DNA from: an uncultured Prevotellaceae bacterium
GTDB lineage: Bacteria > Bacteroidota > Bacteroidia > Bacteroidales > Muribaculaceae
DNA length: 64,000 nt
NCBI GenBank assembly: GCA_900316835.1
Contig: ONEL01000013.1
Span: 38,448-102,447 of the forward strand
Direction: 5' to 3'
The position numbers and the translations under genes are program-made. Positions 18,101 to 25,322 of this stretch are shown piece after piece (position 1 is the first letter of the stretch; each line of letters opens with the position of its first letter). Under the pieces are notes generated by a model, which worked only from the letters and a program-made list of their open reading frames with translations, searched no databases and was not told the origin of the DNA.

Positions 18101-19894
18101 TCTCTTGGTATCAGTTACTTCCCCGAGCTTGATACTTTAACTGCTTCTTACATGTATGGCGATTGCTACTTCATGCGTGATGCCACATCTAATGATTTGA
18201 GATATGGCATGGCAAATACCGGACCAGGTAGAGTGCGCAAGTATCTTAGCCCTAAGGCTAATTCTGAAACTGGCATAGAGGATGCGGTTAATGTTGTGGG
18301 ACCTGATGGCACTGCTAACACTTATTATGACAACAACATCAAGTATTATGACATAAGTTACAGTGGCTACAATGAGCTGCGATTTAATTATGGCATAAAT
18401 CTGGAATATATCAACGTGAGTGGCAACCCGCTCAAATTCCATGTCCATCCAAGTAGCGATTATTCTTACCACAATTCATTGGATGTCACCTATTGTCCTA
18501 ATATCAGGACTGTGCTTGCCGAGAATTGTGCCGACCTGCCTATCGTGCGCGCCCACAACCGCACTAAGCTCGACACGCTCTACTTGAGCAATGATCGTAA
18601 CCTGAAGACGCTTTATATCCAGAATGACCCATTGCTGAAGGCCAACTTCCAGGGACTGAACACCTTGACTGGTCTTGAGACACTGTTTGGCTATAACAAC
18701 ACACGGTGGGGCAATGACATCACGTTCGCCAGCAACACCGCACTGAAGAACCTGTGGATTTCTAACATTGGCGCAAGTCAACTCAACGTTGCCACTAACA
18801 CCGCTCTCCAGAAGCTGCGCGCCTATGACAACTCGCTCAGCACGCTCAACGTGAGCGCTAACACCGCTCTCACTTGGCTCGACGTGGCACGCAACCAGAT
18901 TCCTAGCCTCGACCTGAGCGCCAACGCCGCATTGCAGTACTTCAACTGCTCTAACAGCGAGGAGACACTCGACGACCAATCGCTTGCTGAGAACAACCAC
19001 AATGGTGGCGATGCCGACGAGGTGAAGCCTGTAACCTCTAGCCATAGTGCTAGCGACACCGGCAACAGCCTTAGCGACTTGGTGTTCAATGCATCTGCTC
19101 CCATTGCCGACGTGCGTGCCAATTCTAACGACTTGCACTACATCAATGGTAGCTTTGGCAACTTGACCCACATCGAGTTTGCCCACAACCACATCAATGG
19201 TATTAACCTGGCTACCGCCGCCAGCAACAATCCCACCATCGTCGACGAGGACAATGGTCGGGCTATCACTGCCGAGTGTGCTAAGTTTATCAAGCATGGC
19301 ACTGCCGAGGAGGTGACAGTCTACTACTTCCAGTTGGAGAATATTAAAGGTCAACAGTTAACCGGAAAGACAAGCATTGATAGTAAAAATGCTACTCGCT
19401 ATCTCGGTGAGGATGGCTTTGAGCTTGCTAAAATCTCAGAATGGGATGGCACTAATGCCGCACCCTATATCCCTGCAACAACCGGTATTTCACCTAAGGA
19501 TGTCACCATCGACCCAAGCAACATGGCCGATTATCTCGGAGCTGATGTGGAAGGAACGGTGGTGGTGCTTAAGGAAGATGCGCAACATCCCGGCGAGGGA
19601 CGCGCAACCTATAGCTATAATAACGGTGTGGGTAACAGCACATTCTATCTCGACTGGGAGGCTAATGCCGATCTCCCCACTGCTATCAACGTGATAGAGG
19701 TTGGTGACGGGCTAAGCATTGCGGGAAGCTATGGTGGCTTGACTATTAACGGTGCCGACGGCACTGTGGTGGGCGTTTACGACATGAGCGGACGCCAAGT
19801 GGCAAGCGAGACCATCAGCGATGGCACTGCTACCATCACCGGGCTCACACCGGGTATCTATGTGGTAAACGGCCACAAGGTGGTAGTGAAATAA
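15125..19894 (+). CDS. Secreted leucine-rich-repeat protein with two CBM26-like modules and a T9SS sorting domain
   Basis: 1589 residues. The signal peptide ends near STNAWA. Two modules resembling starch-binding CBM26 follow: residues ~28-115 (AWYNSTD, SAWPGDKM) and ~130-220 (VYYVNDKDWETPYAHVYN, GEWPGVAM, IIFNNSQGSQ). From about residue 225 (NFPDANFRAALAEAL) to about 1430 runs a long series of degenerate leucine-rich repeats with L-x-x-L-D-L/V-S/T-x-N cores. The last about 80 residues form a T9SS type A sorting domain: GVYDMSGRQVASE, then ITGLTPGIYVVNGHKVVVK. The protein should therefore be exported and fixed to the cell surface after cleavage by a PorU-type sortase, two candidates of which are encoded at 1-5.6 kb. 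It has its own promoter and terminator. Ligand unknown; starch- or glycan-binding is inferred from the CBM likeness only. Confidence 0.85.
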   Translation: MKSVTTKTYTTLLLALLAALWSTNAWAGIKIHVKVEGNTSAIPNIYAWYNSTDIISSAWPGDKMDETTTYDGITWRVAEFDESNFNILFNYEGKQSSDKVGINEDRYYAFNTNTGECYNLTNQYVIPSNATYVDGKQFVYYVNDKDWETPYAHVYNSSGNITGEWPGVAMTKVENSVNLWKWESTTSQIPANIIFNNSQGSQSATLTYNNGGYYNSSYQITTITQLQLNAANFPDANFRAALAEALNVNEGDIIYPNNVKVLDVSGKGISDLTGIANFTNLEEMYAGNNNLTHLVLTGNSKLQILDIKNNTNIKGFSSNSATSSNNYINMPPSSNPAPLKKLDASGCTNFGYFRAIHDTYGISSLEWLSLNGCTAMDGWSSGITAQTGLKYLDLTNSGQNANHNTTASRISVTGLTGLETLILADNTSLCSSTYLDLTHNTNLKYLDLSNTGLNETRAKTTLNTVALSNLETLKINNNSSLKYAFTEKLPRLKHFEIADGDLYFTPTYQLSTLTPTNNPNLEYLDISNAKISSSANPIDGFQNLKTVIAGSNPSMPKLTINNCPAIESIDISNNTSETILSITNSGLTSIPSITATGANSLYKLDLTGNAFTDVPTTGIASLTTLVMNDNQLSDLNVSESNIQYLYAQNNNFGGGEYEMPETSLVGLDLGNNGFTKFKMTGNTTLKSLALSGNDALTEIELHGNTQLTQTSPDGVIESDNGLYIKGLSGLQTLNIENSSFNKLGQLNSLQGVTGLTKLQARNNKFTTFTNGVNPVGVTGTGSYRIADPTESSLEHLTALEYLDLAYNNLQDSVHLYKNVNLKHLDVSHNNEIHGVIDGTITPSDVAAQNAMRTKKAKRLVKYGMYYGDKGVLTDALYAQACEVQNPRQVPFDIRYEDLNDTTGLYHLDLQKNVNLEWIDISYTNIHNTGAGPGVMNPGWMSADWVGDSDEALAATIQSNTSTHRSHSAFHTFVYFAPCSKLKTIHMDHCNLQSLGISYFPELDTLTASYMYGDCYFMRDATSNDLRYGMANTGPGRVRKYLSPKANSETGIEDAVNVVGPDGTANTYYDNNIKYYDISYSGYNELRFNYGINLEYINVSGNPLKFHVHPSSDYSYHNSLDVTYCPNIRTVLAENCADLPIVRAHNRTKLDTLYLSNDRNLKTLYIQNDPLLKANFQGLNTLTGLETLFGYNNTRWGNDITFASNTALKNLWISNIGASQLNVATNTALQKLRAYDNSLSTLNVSANTALTWLDVARNQIPSLDLSANAALQYFNCSNSEETLDDQSLAENNHNGGDADEVKPVTSSHSASDTGNSLSDLVFNASAPIADVRANSNDLHYINGSFGNLTHIEFAHNHINGINLATAASNNPTIVDEDNGRAITAECAKFIKHGTAEEVTVYYFQLENIKGQQLTGKTSIDSKNATRYLGEDGFELAKISEWDGTNAAPYIPATTGISPKDVTIDPSNMADYLGADVEGTVVVLKEDAQHPGEGRATYSYNNGVGNSTFYLDWEANADLPTAINVIEVGDGLSIAGSYGGLTINGADGTVVGVYDMSGRQVASETISDGTATITGLTPGIYVVNGHKVVVK

Positions 19895-19946
19895 CCACAT
19901 TAGTGTGGGGCTGCGGCGTGACTGCGACCTTGCAATAGTAAAAACG

Positions 19947-19986
19947 ACCAAGACATCCATGCTTGCATGGGTGTCTTGGTTGCTTT
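19947..19986 (+). terminator. Terminator of the LRR gene, possibly bidirectional
   Basis: Arms 19947-19961 and 19966-19980 (15 bp, one G-U) with a 4-nt loop, then a T-rich tail. It lies between the convergent LRR gene and the minus-strand CNNM gene. Confidence 0.85.
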
Positions 19987-20013
19987 TTATTGGTGTGCCG
20001 GTGTGTGGCAATA

Positions 20014-21312
20014 CTAATCCTCTTGCTCCTCGTGGGGAGTGTTGACGGTGAGAGTTATGAGCTCCAGTCGTGCACCGGTTTTCTTGTTGATGTGGATGGT
20101 GTAATTGCCAATGGTGTGCTCCTCGCCCTGGTTGGGGATCACCTCCAGGTTGGTAACGATGAAGCCGGCTATGGTTTGGTAATCATCACTCTCGGGGATG
20201 TCGAGGTCGAAGAGCTCGTTCACGCGCTCAATCTCCAGTCGGCCCGAGAGCTCGTAGGTGTTCTCGCCCGTCTTGCGAGCTATGAGCTTGCGGCGGTCAT
20301 GCTCGTCCTCAATGTCGCCAAAGATTTCCTCCACCAGGTCCTCGAGCGTTATCATTCCTGCTGTACCTCCAAACTCATCAACCACAATCGCCATGCTCTT
20401 CTTCTCCTTGAGCAGGTTTTGCATCATCTTCTTGGCGAGCATAGTCTCGGGAGCAATAATTACAGGCTTGATTTTGTCTTTCCAGTTCACGCCAGCCTTG
20501 AACATCTCACTCACCTGTATAAACCCTATCACGTTGTCGATGTCGTCGTGGTAGACCACCAGCTTCGAGAGTCCTGAGCGTGTGAAGAGTTTGATGAGTT
20601 GCTCGCGGCTAGTCTCGGCGATGTCCACACCCACTATCTCATTGCGAGGTATCATGCAGTCGCGCAGGCGAGTGTCGCTAAAGTCGAGTGCATTCTCAAA
20701 TAATTTCACCTCACGCTCCACCTCACGGTTCTCATCCTCGCTCTTGTCGATTGTCTCCTGCAGATAGTCGTCGAGTTCACCCACCGAGATGAGCCTTATC
20801 TCCTTTTTCTCATTCTTGATGCCAAACACTCGCATGAGCACCATCGACAGCCACGAGGTGAACTGCGAGATGGGGTAGAGCAGCAGGTAGAGCAGCAAGA
20901 GTGGCACGGCAAAGAAACGCAACGAGCGGTTGGGGTTCATGCGGAAGACCGTCTTGGGCAGGAATTCACTCATCACCAGCACTATTGCCGTGGAGATAAT
21001 GGTTTGCACCAGTAGCACCAGGGCGTCGTTGTCGTTGCCAATCCAAGCTTCGAGAGGCTCCTTGAGCAGCCAAGCGATGCCAATACCGTAAATGACGTTG
21101 ACGATGTTGTTTCCCACCAGCATGGTGGAGATAAACGTCTCGCGGTGAGCATAGAAGATGTTAAGAATCTGGCTGATGAGGCCACCTTTCTTGATGTCGA
21201 TTTCGGCACGTACCTTATTGGATGACACAAAAGCAATCTCCATTCCCGAGAAGAATGCCGAGAACACGAGCGCTGCAATGGTCAAGATGAGATAGGAAGT
21301 AAATAGTTCCAC
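20014..21312 (-). CDS. CNNM/DUF21 membrane protein with CBS pair (CorC/HlyC family)
   Basis: 432 residues. An N-terminal DUF21/CNNM membrane domain (~1-190) begins LTIAALVFSAFFSGMEIAFVSSNK. Two CBS domains (~200-330; CMIPRNEIVGVD, VVDEFGGTAGMITLEDLVEEIFG) follow, then a CorC_HlyC C-terminal domain (~345-425). Family members are implicated in Mg2+/Co2+ efflux; in Bacteroidota related proteins are also annotated as GldE-like. The start is GTG at 21312: an in-frame TAA lies just upstream and no ATG is available before the first membrane segment. It is the last gene of a minus-strand run after lptC (113-bp gap), a neighbourhood common in Bacteroidales. Confidence 0.9.
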   Translation of the reverse strand: MELFTSYLILTIAALVFSAFFSGMEIAFVSSNKVRAEIDIKKGGLISQILNIFYAHRETFISTMLVGNNIVNVIYGIGIAWLLKEPLEAWIGNDNDALVLLVQTIISTAIVLVMSEFLPKTVFRMNPNRSLRFFAVPLLLLYLLLYPISQFTSWLSMVLMRVFGIKNEKKEIRLISVGELDDYLQETIDKSEDENREVEREVKLFENALDFSDTRLRDCMIPRNEIVGVDIAETSREQLIKLFTRSGLSKLVVYHDDIDNVIGFIQVSEMFKAGVNWKDKIKPVIIAPETMLAKKMMQNLLKEKKSMAIVVDEFGGTAGMITLEDLVEEIFGDIEDEHDRRKLIARKTGENTYELSGRLEIERVNELFDLDIPESDDYQTIAGFIVTNLEVIPNQGEEHTIGNYTIHINKKTGARLELITLTVNTPHEEQED

Positions 21313-21425
21313 GAGTTGTTAATTTATAGTGGCGAGGACTAGCCTCGGCTGTGAGTTGCGTCTTGATTTTTTAGTCCCTCAAAGCACTGAGGAGGGGGCA
21401 TTAATTATATTTAATTTAACGTGAG

Positions 21426-22097
21426 CTATAGGGTTGGCATGCGGGTGTCGTTAGCCGGAAGCATGGCCTGCACGCGACGCACACGATAGTTGGTGATGCG
21501 GTCGTTCGACTCATAGCCGTGCCCTTCAAGCACCTTGCCGTCTTGCTGCATTCTAATGAACGAGTCGCTGTAGTATTTGTTGGCTGTGCGGTCCCAGTAC
21601 ATTTGGTTGGTCTCTATCTTGCCACCATTGACGTTAGTTATGGTGACCATGCTATTGAGGCTCCACAGCATTTTCTCCTCGTCATAGTAGGCCGAGTCGC
21701 AAGTTATCTCACCGCCAGTGTTGTCATGAATGGTGACGTTTCCTGCCAGGTTAAGCATGCGAGTGTTGCGGTCGTAGTGAGCCGAGTCGCATTTCATTGA
21801 CATTTTCACCTTGAATTCGGGGCTGTTATTGTCCAGCTCCTCGGCAATGAGACCATCGGGGAAAATCCAGTGCGGGTTTTCCTGATTTTCAAAAGCCAGC
21901 CAAGTTTTAGTGGTGATGCGGTAACGTGAGCGTCCCGAGTCGCTGAGCAGAGTTTGCACATTGTGCGATACCATGGTTGGCATCTTAGATGCGTTGAAAC
22001 GTCGCGAGGCATCTTGGCTTACCTCGTCCTTGCATCCCGACGCAATTAGGATAACAATGAGAATAGCTATAATAAAGTAGTATCTGCTCTGTTTCAA
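21426..22097 (-). CDS. lptC: LPS export ABC transporter periplasmic protein LptC (lipoprotein)
   Basis: 223 residues. LptC passes lipopolysaccharide from LptBFG to LptA at the periplasmic face of the inner membrane. Here the N-terminus is a hydrophobic segment ending in a lipobox-like IASGC, as usual in Bacteroidota. The body has the repeated beta-strand pattern of the OstA/LptC fold: FKVKMSMKCDSAHYDRNTRML, AGNVTIHDNTGGEITCDSAYYDEE, and GKIETNQMYWDRTANKYYS. The start is TTG at 22097; an in-frame stop lies close upstream and no better ATG precedes the signal sequence. It lies 33 bp after the outer-membrane barrel gene, so the two are probably cotranscribed. Confidence 0.88.
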   Translation of the reverse strand: MKQSRYYFIIAILIVILIASGCKDEVSQDASRRFNASKMPTMVSHNVQTLLSDSGRSRYRITTKTWLAFENQENPHWIFPDGLIAEELDNNSPEFKVKMSMKCDSAHYDRNTRMLNLAGNVTIHDNTGGEITCDSAYYDEEKMLWSLNSMVTITNVNGGKIETNQMYWDRTANKYYSDSFIRMQQDGKVLEGHGYESNDRITNYRVRRVQAMLPANDTRMPTL

Positions 22098-22130
22098 GAC
22101 GTTTTTTAGTTATCCGGTTGTCGTGTCTTT

Positions 22131-23369
22131 TTATCTAATCTTGTTTTTCCAGAACCACATCTCATTGAAGTTCACGCTCAGTGTGATGTTGAGGTAGTCT
22201 TCCTTGATGAGGTTGACGGGTACTGTGTAGCGGTGTTTCCATTCCACGCCCAGGTTGACGATGGTCTTAGTGTTGAGCGCCGGGAACGAGAAACCTATTC
22301 CCACACCATAGTCGCGCACCTTGTTGCCATTAACGTTCATGTAGTCGTTGTTGTAGAATCCACCCATGCGATAGGTCATGCGCTTGAGGTAGCTACCGCG
22401 GTGGTCGGGGGTGTAAGACACACCGGCCGACACCTTCCAGCGGTCGTTCCACTTGGTGTTAGGGTCCTCAAAGTAGTCAATGGGCGTGTACTTAGCCTTG
22501 GACCATTGCTGGTAGATGTAGTCGGCCTCAATGTTAAGACGGTTGTCGTAGGTATAGCTCACTCCCACACCATAGGTTGCCGGCAGTTCATAGTTTCCCT
22601 TGAGCTTCATGTAGCCCACGGTGTCGGCTTTCTTGTCGAGATCTATATCGGCAATGGTGCCCCAAGCGTCGCCATGCATGGCTTTCTTGGGAGAGTAGGT
22701 GGCACCTATCACCACCTTGCTCTTGCGCGAAGGCATGAAGGCATATTGCAGTCCCACCTTCATGTTCCAGTCCTTGACGTTGAGATAACGTGAAAACTGG
22801 GTGTTGGAAGTGGAGCTAACGGCAGTGATGTTGGTGGTGGAACCAAACAAATAAGAGAAATTGGTACCTATCGATAGACCCTTGAAAGGCTGATAGCCCA
22901 CTCCGGCAAAGAGCTCCGAAAGCCCACCCGAGCCGGTGCGCGAGTCCAAGCCATTTTCTATCTCTCCGCCAAAGGTGTATCCCACGCTTGAGAACGGCAC
23001 TACTCCTATCGCTGCGCCCAAGTTCTTTGCCAGTCGAAATTCCATGGTGATGTAGTCGAGTCCACCGCCCAGGTTGTAACCGTGTTTAGAGCCCTCGGTC
23101 GACCACGAGTTGGTAAGATCCAGGCCTATGTCCCACAAAAACGTTAGCGAGTCCACTTGCGAGTAGCTGGCGGGGTTCATGACGTTGATTTGGCGACCGT
23201 TTTGCATGGCTATGCCCACCCCACCCATTGAGCGCTGAATTCCTGTGGCGTTGTCACCCAGTATACCCATGCCCAGCCTTGAGTATGGGCTTGTGATGGT
23301 TTGTGCGCTTGCTGTTGTTCCCACTAGTGTGAGTAGCATGGCACTAACTATGAGTTTTATACTTTTCAT
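22131..23369 (-). CDS. Outer-membrane beta-barrel protein (FadL/OmpP1-like)
   Basis: 412 residues with a signal peptide ending TTASAQ. The mature start, SPYSRLGMGILGDNATGIQRSMGGVGIAMQNG, matches the conserved N-terminus of a Bacteroidota outer-membrane family related to FadL/OmpP1. Repeated amphipathic strands (VGYTFGGEIENG, VGLQYAFMPSRKSKVVIGATYSP, VGVSYTYDNRLNIEADYIY) end in a strand with an aromatic residue close to the terminus. In Bacteroidales this gene is commonly found next to lptC, as here, which suggests a role in envelope assembly or lipid handling. Substrate unknown. A promoter with TAACTTTG lies upstream on the minus strand. Confidence 0.85.
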   Translation of the reverse strand: MKSIKLIVSAMLLTLVGTTASAQTITSPYSRLGMGILGDNATGIQRSMGGVGIAMQNGRQINVMNPASYSQVDSLTFLWDIGLDLTNSWSTEGSKHGYNLGGGLDYITMEFRLAKNLGAAIGVVPFSSVGYTFGGEIENGLDSRTGSGGLSELFAGVGYQPFKGLSIGTNFSYLFGSTTNITAVSSTSNTQFSRYLNVKDWNMKVGLQYAFMPSRKSKVVIGATYSPKKAMHGDAWGTIADIDLDKKADTVGYMKLKGNYELPATYGVGVSYTYDNRLNIEADYIYQQWSKAKYTPIDYFEDPNTKWNDRWKVSAGVSYTPDHRGSYLKRMTYRMGGFYNNDYMNVNGNKVRDYGVGIGFSFPALNTKTIVNLGVEWKHRYTVPVNLIKEDYLNITLSVNFNEMWFWKNKIR

Positions 23370-23400
23370 CTAGTATTTTTTAGAATTTTCTACCAAAGTG

Positions 23401-23408
23401 CAAAGTTA
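23401..23408 (-). promoter_or_regulatory. -7 box upstream of the barrel-lptC unit
   Basis: TAACTTTG on the minus strand, about 30 bp before the ATG at 23369; no convincing -33 box. The spacer 23370-23542 otherwise holds nothing recognisable. Confidence 0.6.
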
Positions 23409-23542
23409 GTAAATACTATTCAATAAAGTGCTATTTAGTGGTTTTTTTAGCATTTTTTGCAACACTTCACACATTATCGCAATTCGGTTTTCAGGATTAA
23501 AAAAAACACAGTTGCGCTTGCGCTAGAATGACCGATGTGGGA

Positions 23543-23905
23543 TTATTTTGATGAGTTTGACCCCAGCATGAGTGTGGCATAGATTTGCAGCACGGCTCCC
23601 GCTAGCAGGAAGGCTACCCAGCTTTGCTGCATAGAGGAGTCGTGGATGAACAGACATGCCGCCGACACGCAATAGAGCACGCTCGACCACACGTTCATAC
23701 GCGCTAGTCGCCTGGCTCTAAGGCTCTTGCCTGGGTTGGGGGTGAGTAGTTGTGCCACTAGGGTCAGCACTGCAGCTGCCGCAAAGGCGTATCGCAGCCA
23801 TTCCCACTTGATGCCAAAGATGGGCAATATTGCGGCTATGAGCATGGCAAGCATAGCCACGCACAGCAGCAGGTTGATGTATCGCTGGTTGATGTTGTGT
23901 TTCAT
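23543..23905 (-). CDS. Small membrane protein, four predicted helices
   Basis: 120 residues, four hydrophobic segments: LLLCVAMLAMLIAAILPIFGI, YAFAAAAVLTLVAQLL, VWSSVLYCVSAACLFI, and WVAFLLAGAVLQIYATLML. A basic loop (GKSLRARRLARMN) lies between helices 2 and 3. No family was recognised. It follows the ftsB-like gene by 26 bp on the same strand and is probably cotranscribed with it. Function unknown. Confidence 0.65.
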   Translation of the reverse strand: MKHNINQRYINLLLCVAMLAMLIAAILPIFGIKWEWLRYAFAAAAVLTLVAQLLTPNPGKSLRARRLARMNVWSSVLYCVSAACLFIHDSSMQQSWVAFLLAGAVLQIYATLMLGSNSSK

Positions 23906-23931
23906 TGCTTGTGTAGGGGGGTGATGAGAAA

Positions 23932-24240
23932 TTATGGAATATCGGTCTCAAAGACTTCCTCGTTGGTTCGTTTCATGCCATATTGCTCTCGCGCTATCTT
24001 TTCGAGTGTCTCCTTGTCGGTGTTCAGTTCCTGAGTTTTGCGTTCATAGAATTTGGCAGAGTCTTCCATGACTTTAATTTGAGCGTTCATTTTGTCAATC
24101 TCTTTCTTTTGCTGGTTGATGAGCATGTAGTTATTCTCGCCATAGAACAGCAGCATCACAATGAATGCGATGAAGATGATGAAAGGCAGGCTTAGCCAGC
24201 GTGGAATCCACTTGGGACGCGATATTTTCTTCAATTTCAT
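23932..24240 (-). CDS. FtsB/DivIC-family septum formation initiator
   Basis: 102 residues. A short basic cytoplasmic N-terminus (MKLKKISRPKWIPRW) is followed by one membrane helix (LPFIIFIAFIVMLLFYG) and a periplasmic coiled coil (residues ~40-80, INQQKKEIDKMNAQIKVMED). The end, EKIAREQYGMKRTNEEVFE, has the ARExYGM motif typical of FtsB/DivIC. Such proteins form a complex with FtsL/FtsQ-type proteins at the division septum. The order ftsB-like then small membrane protein is probably an operon; a promoter-like TAATTTCG lies upstream at 24286-24293 on the minus strand. Confidence 0.88.
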   Translation of the reverse strand: MKLKKISRPKWIPRWLSLPFIIFIAFIVMLLFYGENNYMLINQQKKEIDKMNAQIKVMEDSAKFYERKTQELNTDKETLEKIAREQYGMKRTNEEVFETDIP

Positions 24241-24354
24241 ATTAAGGGTTGCGGGGGTGTTTTACTCGTTTTATAATTCCGACTGCGAAATTACTCAATT
24301 AATCTGGAATGTGCAAGTTCCCGCATGGCGCAAAAGGTTAAAACCACTAATTTT

Positions 24355-24527
24355 AAATAAAATGCTCACGCTCGCAACGCTTTGAGCTGGGGCTCAGCTT
24401 TGTCTCACTTAATCGCATTTTTAACCACTAATTTACACGAATTTACACTAATGTTAATTAAATAAAATGCTCACGCTCGCAAGGTTTTTAGCTGTGGCTA
24501 AAACTTTGTCTCGCTTAATCGCATTTT
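24355..24527. repeat. Two tandem copies of a ~70-bp hairpin repeat (105-bp period)
   Basis: Copy 1 (24355-24424) and copy 2 (24460-24527) share long flanks (AATAAAATGCTCACGCTCGCAA at the left, TTGTCTC then CTTAATCGCATTTTT at the right) but differ in the central hairpin. Copy 1 has GAGC-TGGG-GCTC; copy 2 has TTTTAGC-TGTG-GCTAAAA, so the stem changed on both sides. A third copy lies inverted at 30850-30908. These fill the 361-bp spacer between trmD and the ftsB-like gene, which contains no reading frame. Confidence 0.75.
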
Positions 24528-24601
24528 TGTCATTAATACTTTTAAAAACGCGACTGAGAACTGGCAACTCACTACAACTATAGTTGCACCCTCTTTTTTT
24601 T

Positions 24602-25273
24602 CTATAGCAGGTCGGGACGCAGGCGCTTGGTGCGCTCGATGGCTTGTTGCATTTTCCATTCCTCGATTTTGGCGAAGTTGCCACTGAGCAGCACTTCGGG
24701 CACTTTCCAGCCGTTGAACTCGGCGGGACGTGTGTAGACCGGTGCTTCGAGCAGATTGTCCTGGAAGGAGTCATTGAGTGCGCTCTGCTCATCGCCAATG
24801 GCACCGGGAATGAGTCGCACCACGGCGTCGGCGATGACTGCGGCGGGTAGCTCGCCACCAGTGAGCACGTAGTTGCCAATAGAGATTTCGCGAGTGATGA
24901 GGTGCTCGCGAATGCGGTAGTCCACGCCCTTATAGTGTCCACACAGGATGATGATGTTCTGCGCTAGCGACAGCTGGTTGGCCATGGGCTGGTCAAGCAA
25001 GTCACCGTCGGGCGAGGTGAAAATCACTTCGTCGTAGTCGCGCTCGCTCTTGAGGTGCTCAATGCAGCGGTACACGGGTTCGATTTGCATCACCATTCCC
25101 GCCTCGCCACTGAAGGGGTAGTCATCAACCTTGCGATGCTTGCGTAGTGACCAGTCTCTCAGGTTGTGAATGTGTATTTCCACTAATCCCTTGTCTTGTG
25201 CTCGCTGCACAATGCTGCAATGCAGTGGCGATTCCAGCGCCTCGGGCATGACGGTGAGTATGTCTATTCTCAT
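24602..25273 (-). CDS. trmD: tRNA (guanine-37-N1)-methyltransferase TrmD
   Basis: 223 residues, slightly shorter than the E. coli enzyme. TrmD methylates G37 of tRNAs with S-adenosylmethionine and prevents +1 frameshifting. Visible motifs are the N-terminal [45 protein letters not shown], and the trefoil-knot cofactor segment [16 protein letters not shown]. The ATG start is clear. The gene stands 49 bp downstream of the PEtN-transferase-like gene on the same strand and is followed by the hairpin repeats. Confidence 0.97.
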   Translation of the reverse strand: MRIDILTVMPEALESPLHCSIVQRAQDKGLVEIHIHNLRDWSLRKHRKVDDYPFSGEAGMVMQIEPVYRCIEHLKSERDYDEVIFTSPDGDLLDQPMANQLSLAQNIIILCGHYKGVDYRIREHLITREISIGNYVLTGGELPAAVIADAVVRLIPGAIGDEQSALNDSFQDNLLEAPVYTRPAEFNGWKVPEVLLSGNFAKIEEWKMQQAIERTKRLRPDLL

Positions 25274-25322
25274 TATTTTTTTCGGTTGTTGTTAGTAATC
25301 AGTTTTGTTGTGAAGCGATGTG

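Noticed and set aside
18476..19354. 292-codon frame antisense to the LRR gene
   Set aside because: Its apparent V/L/H-rich periodicity mirrors the repeat structure of the LRR gene; no start context or motif.
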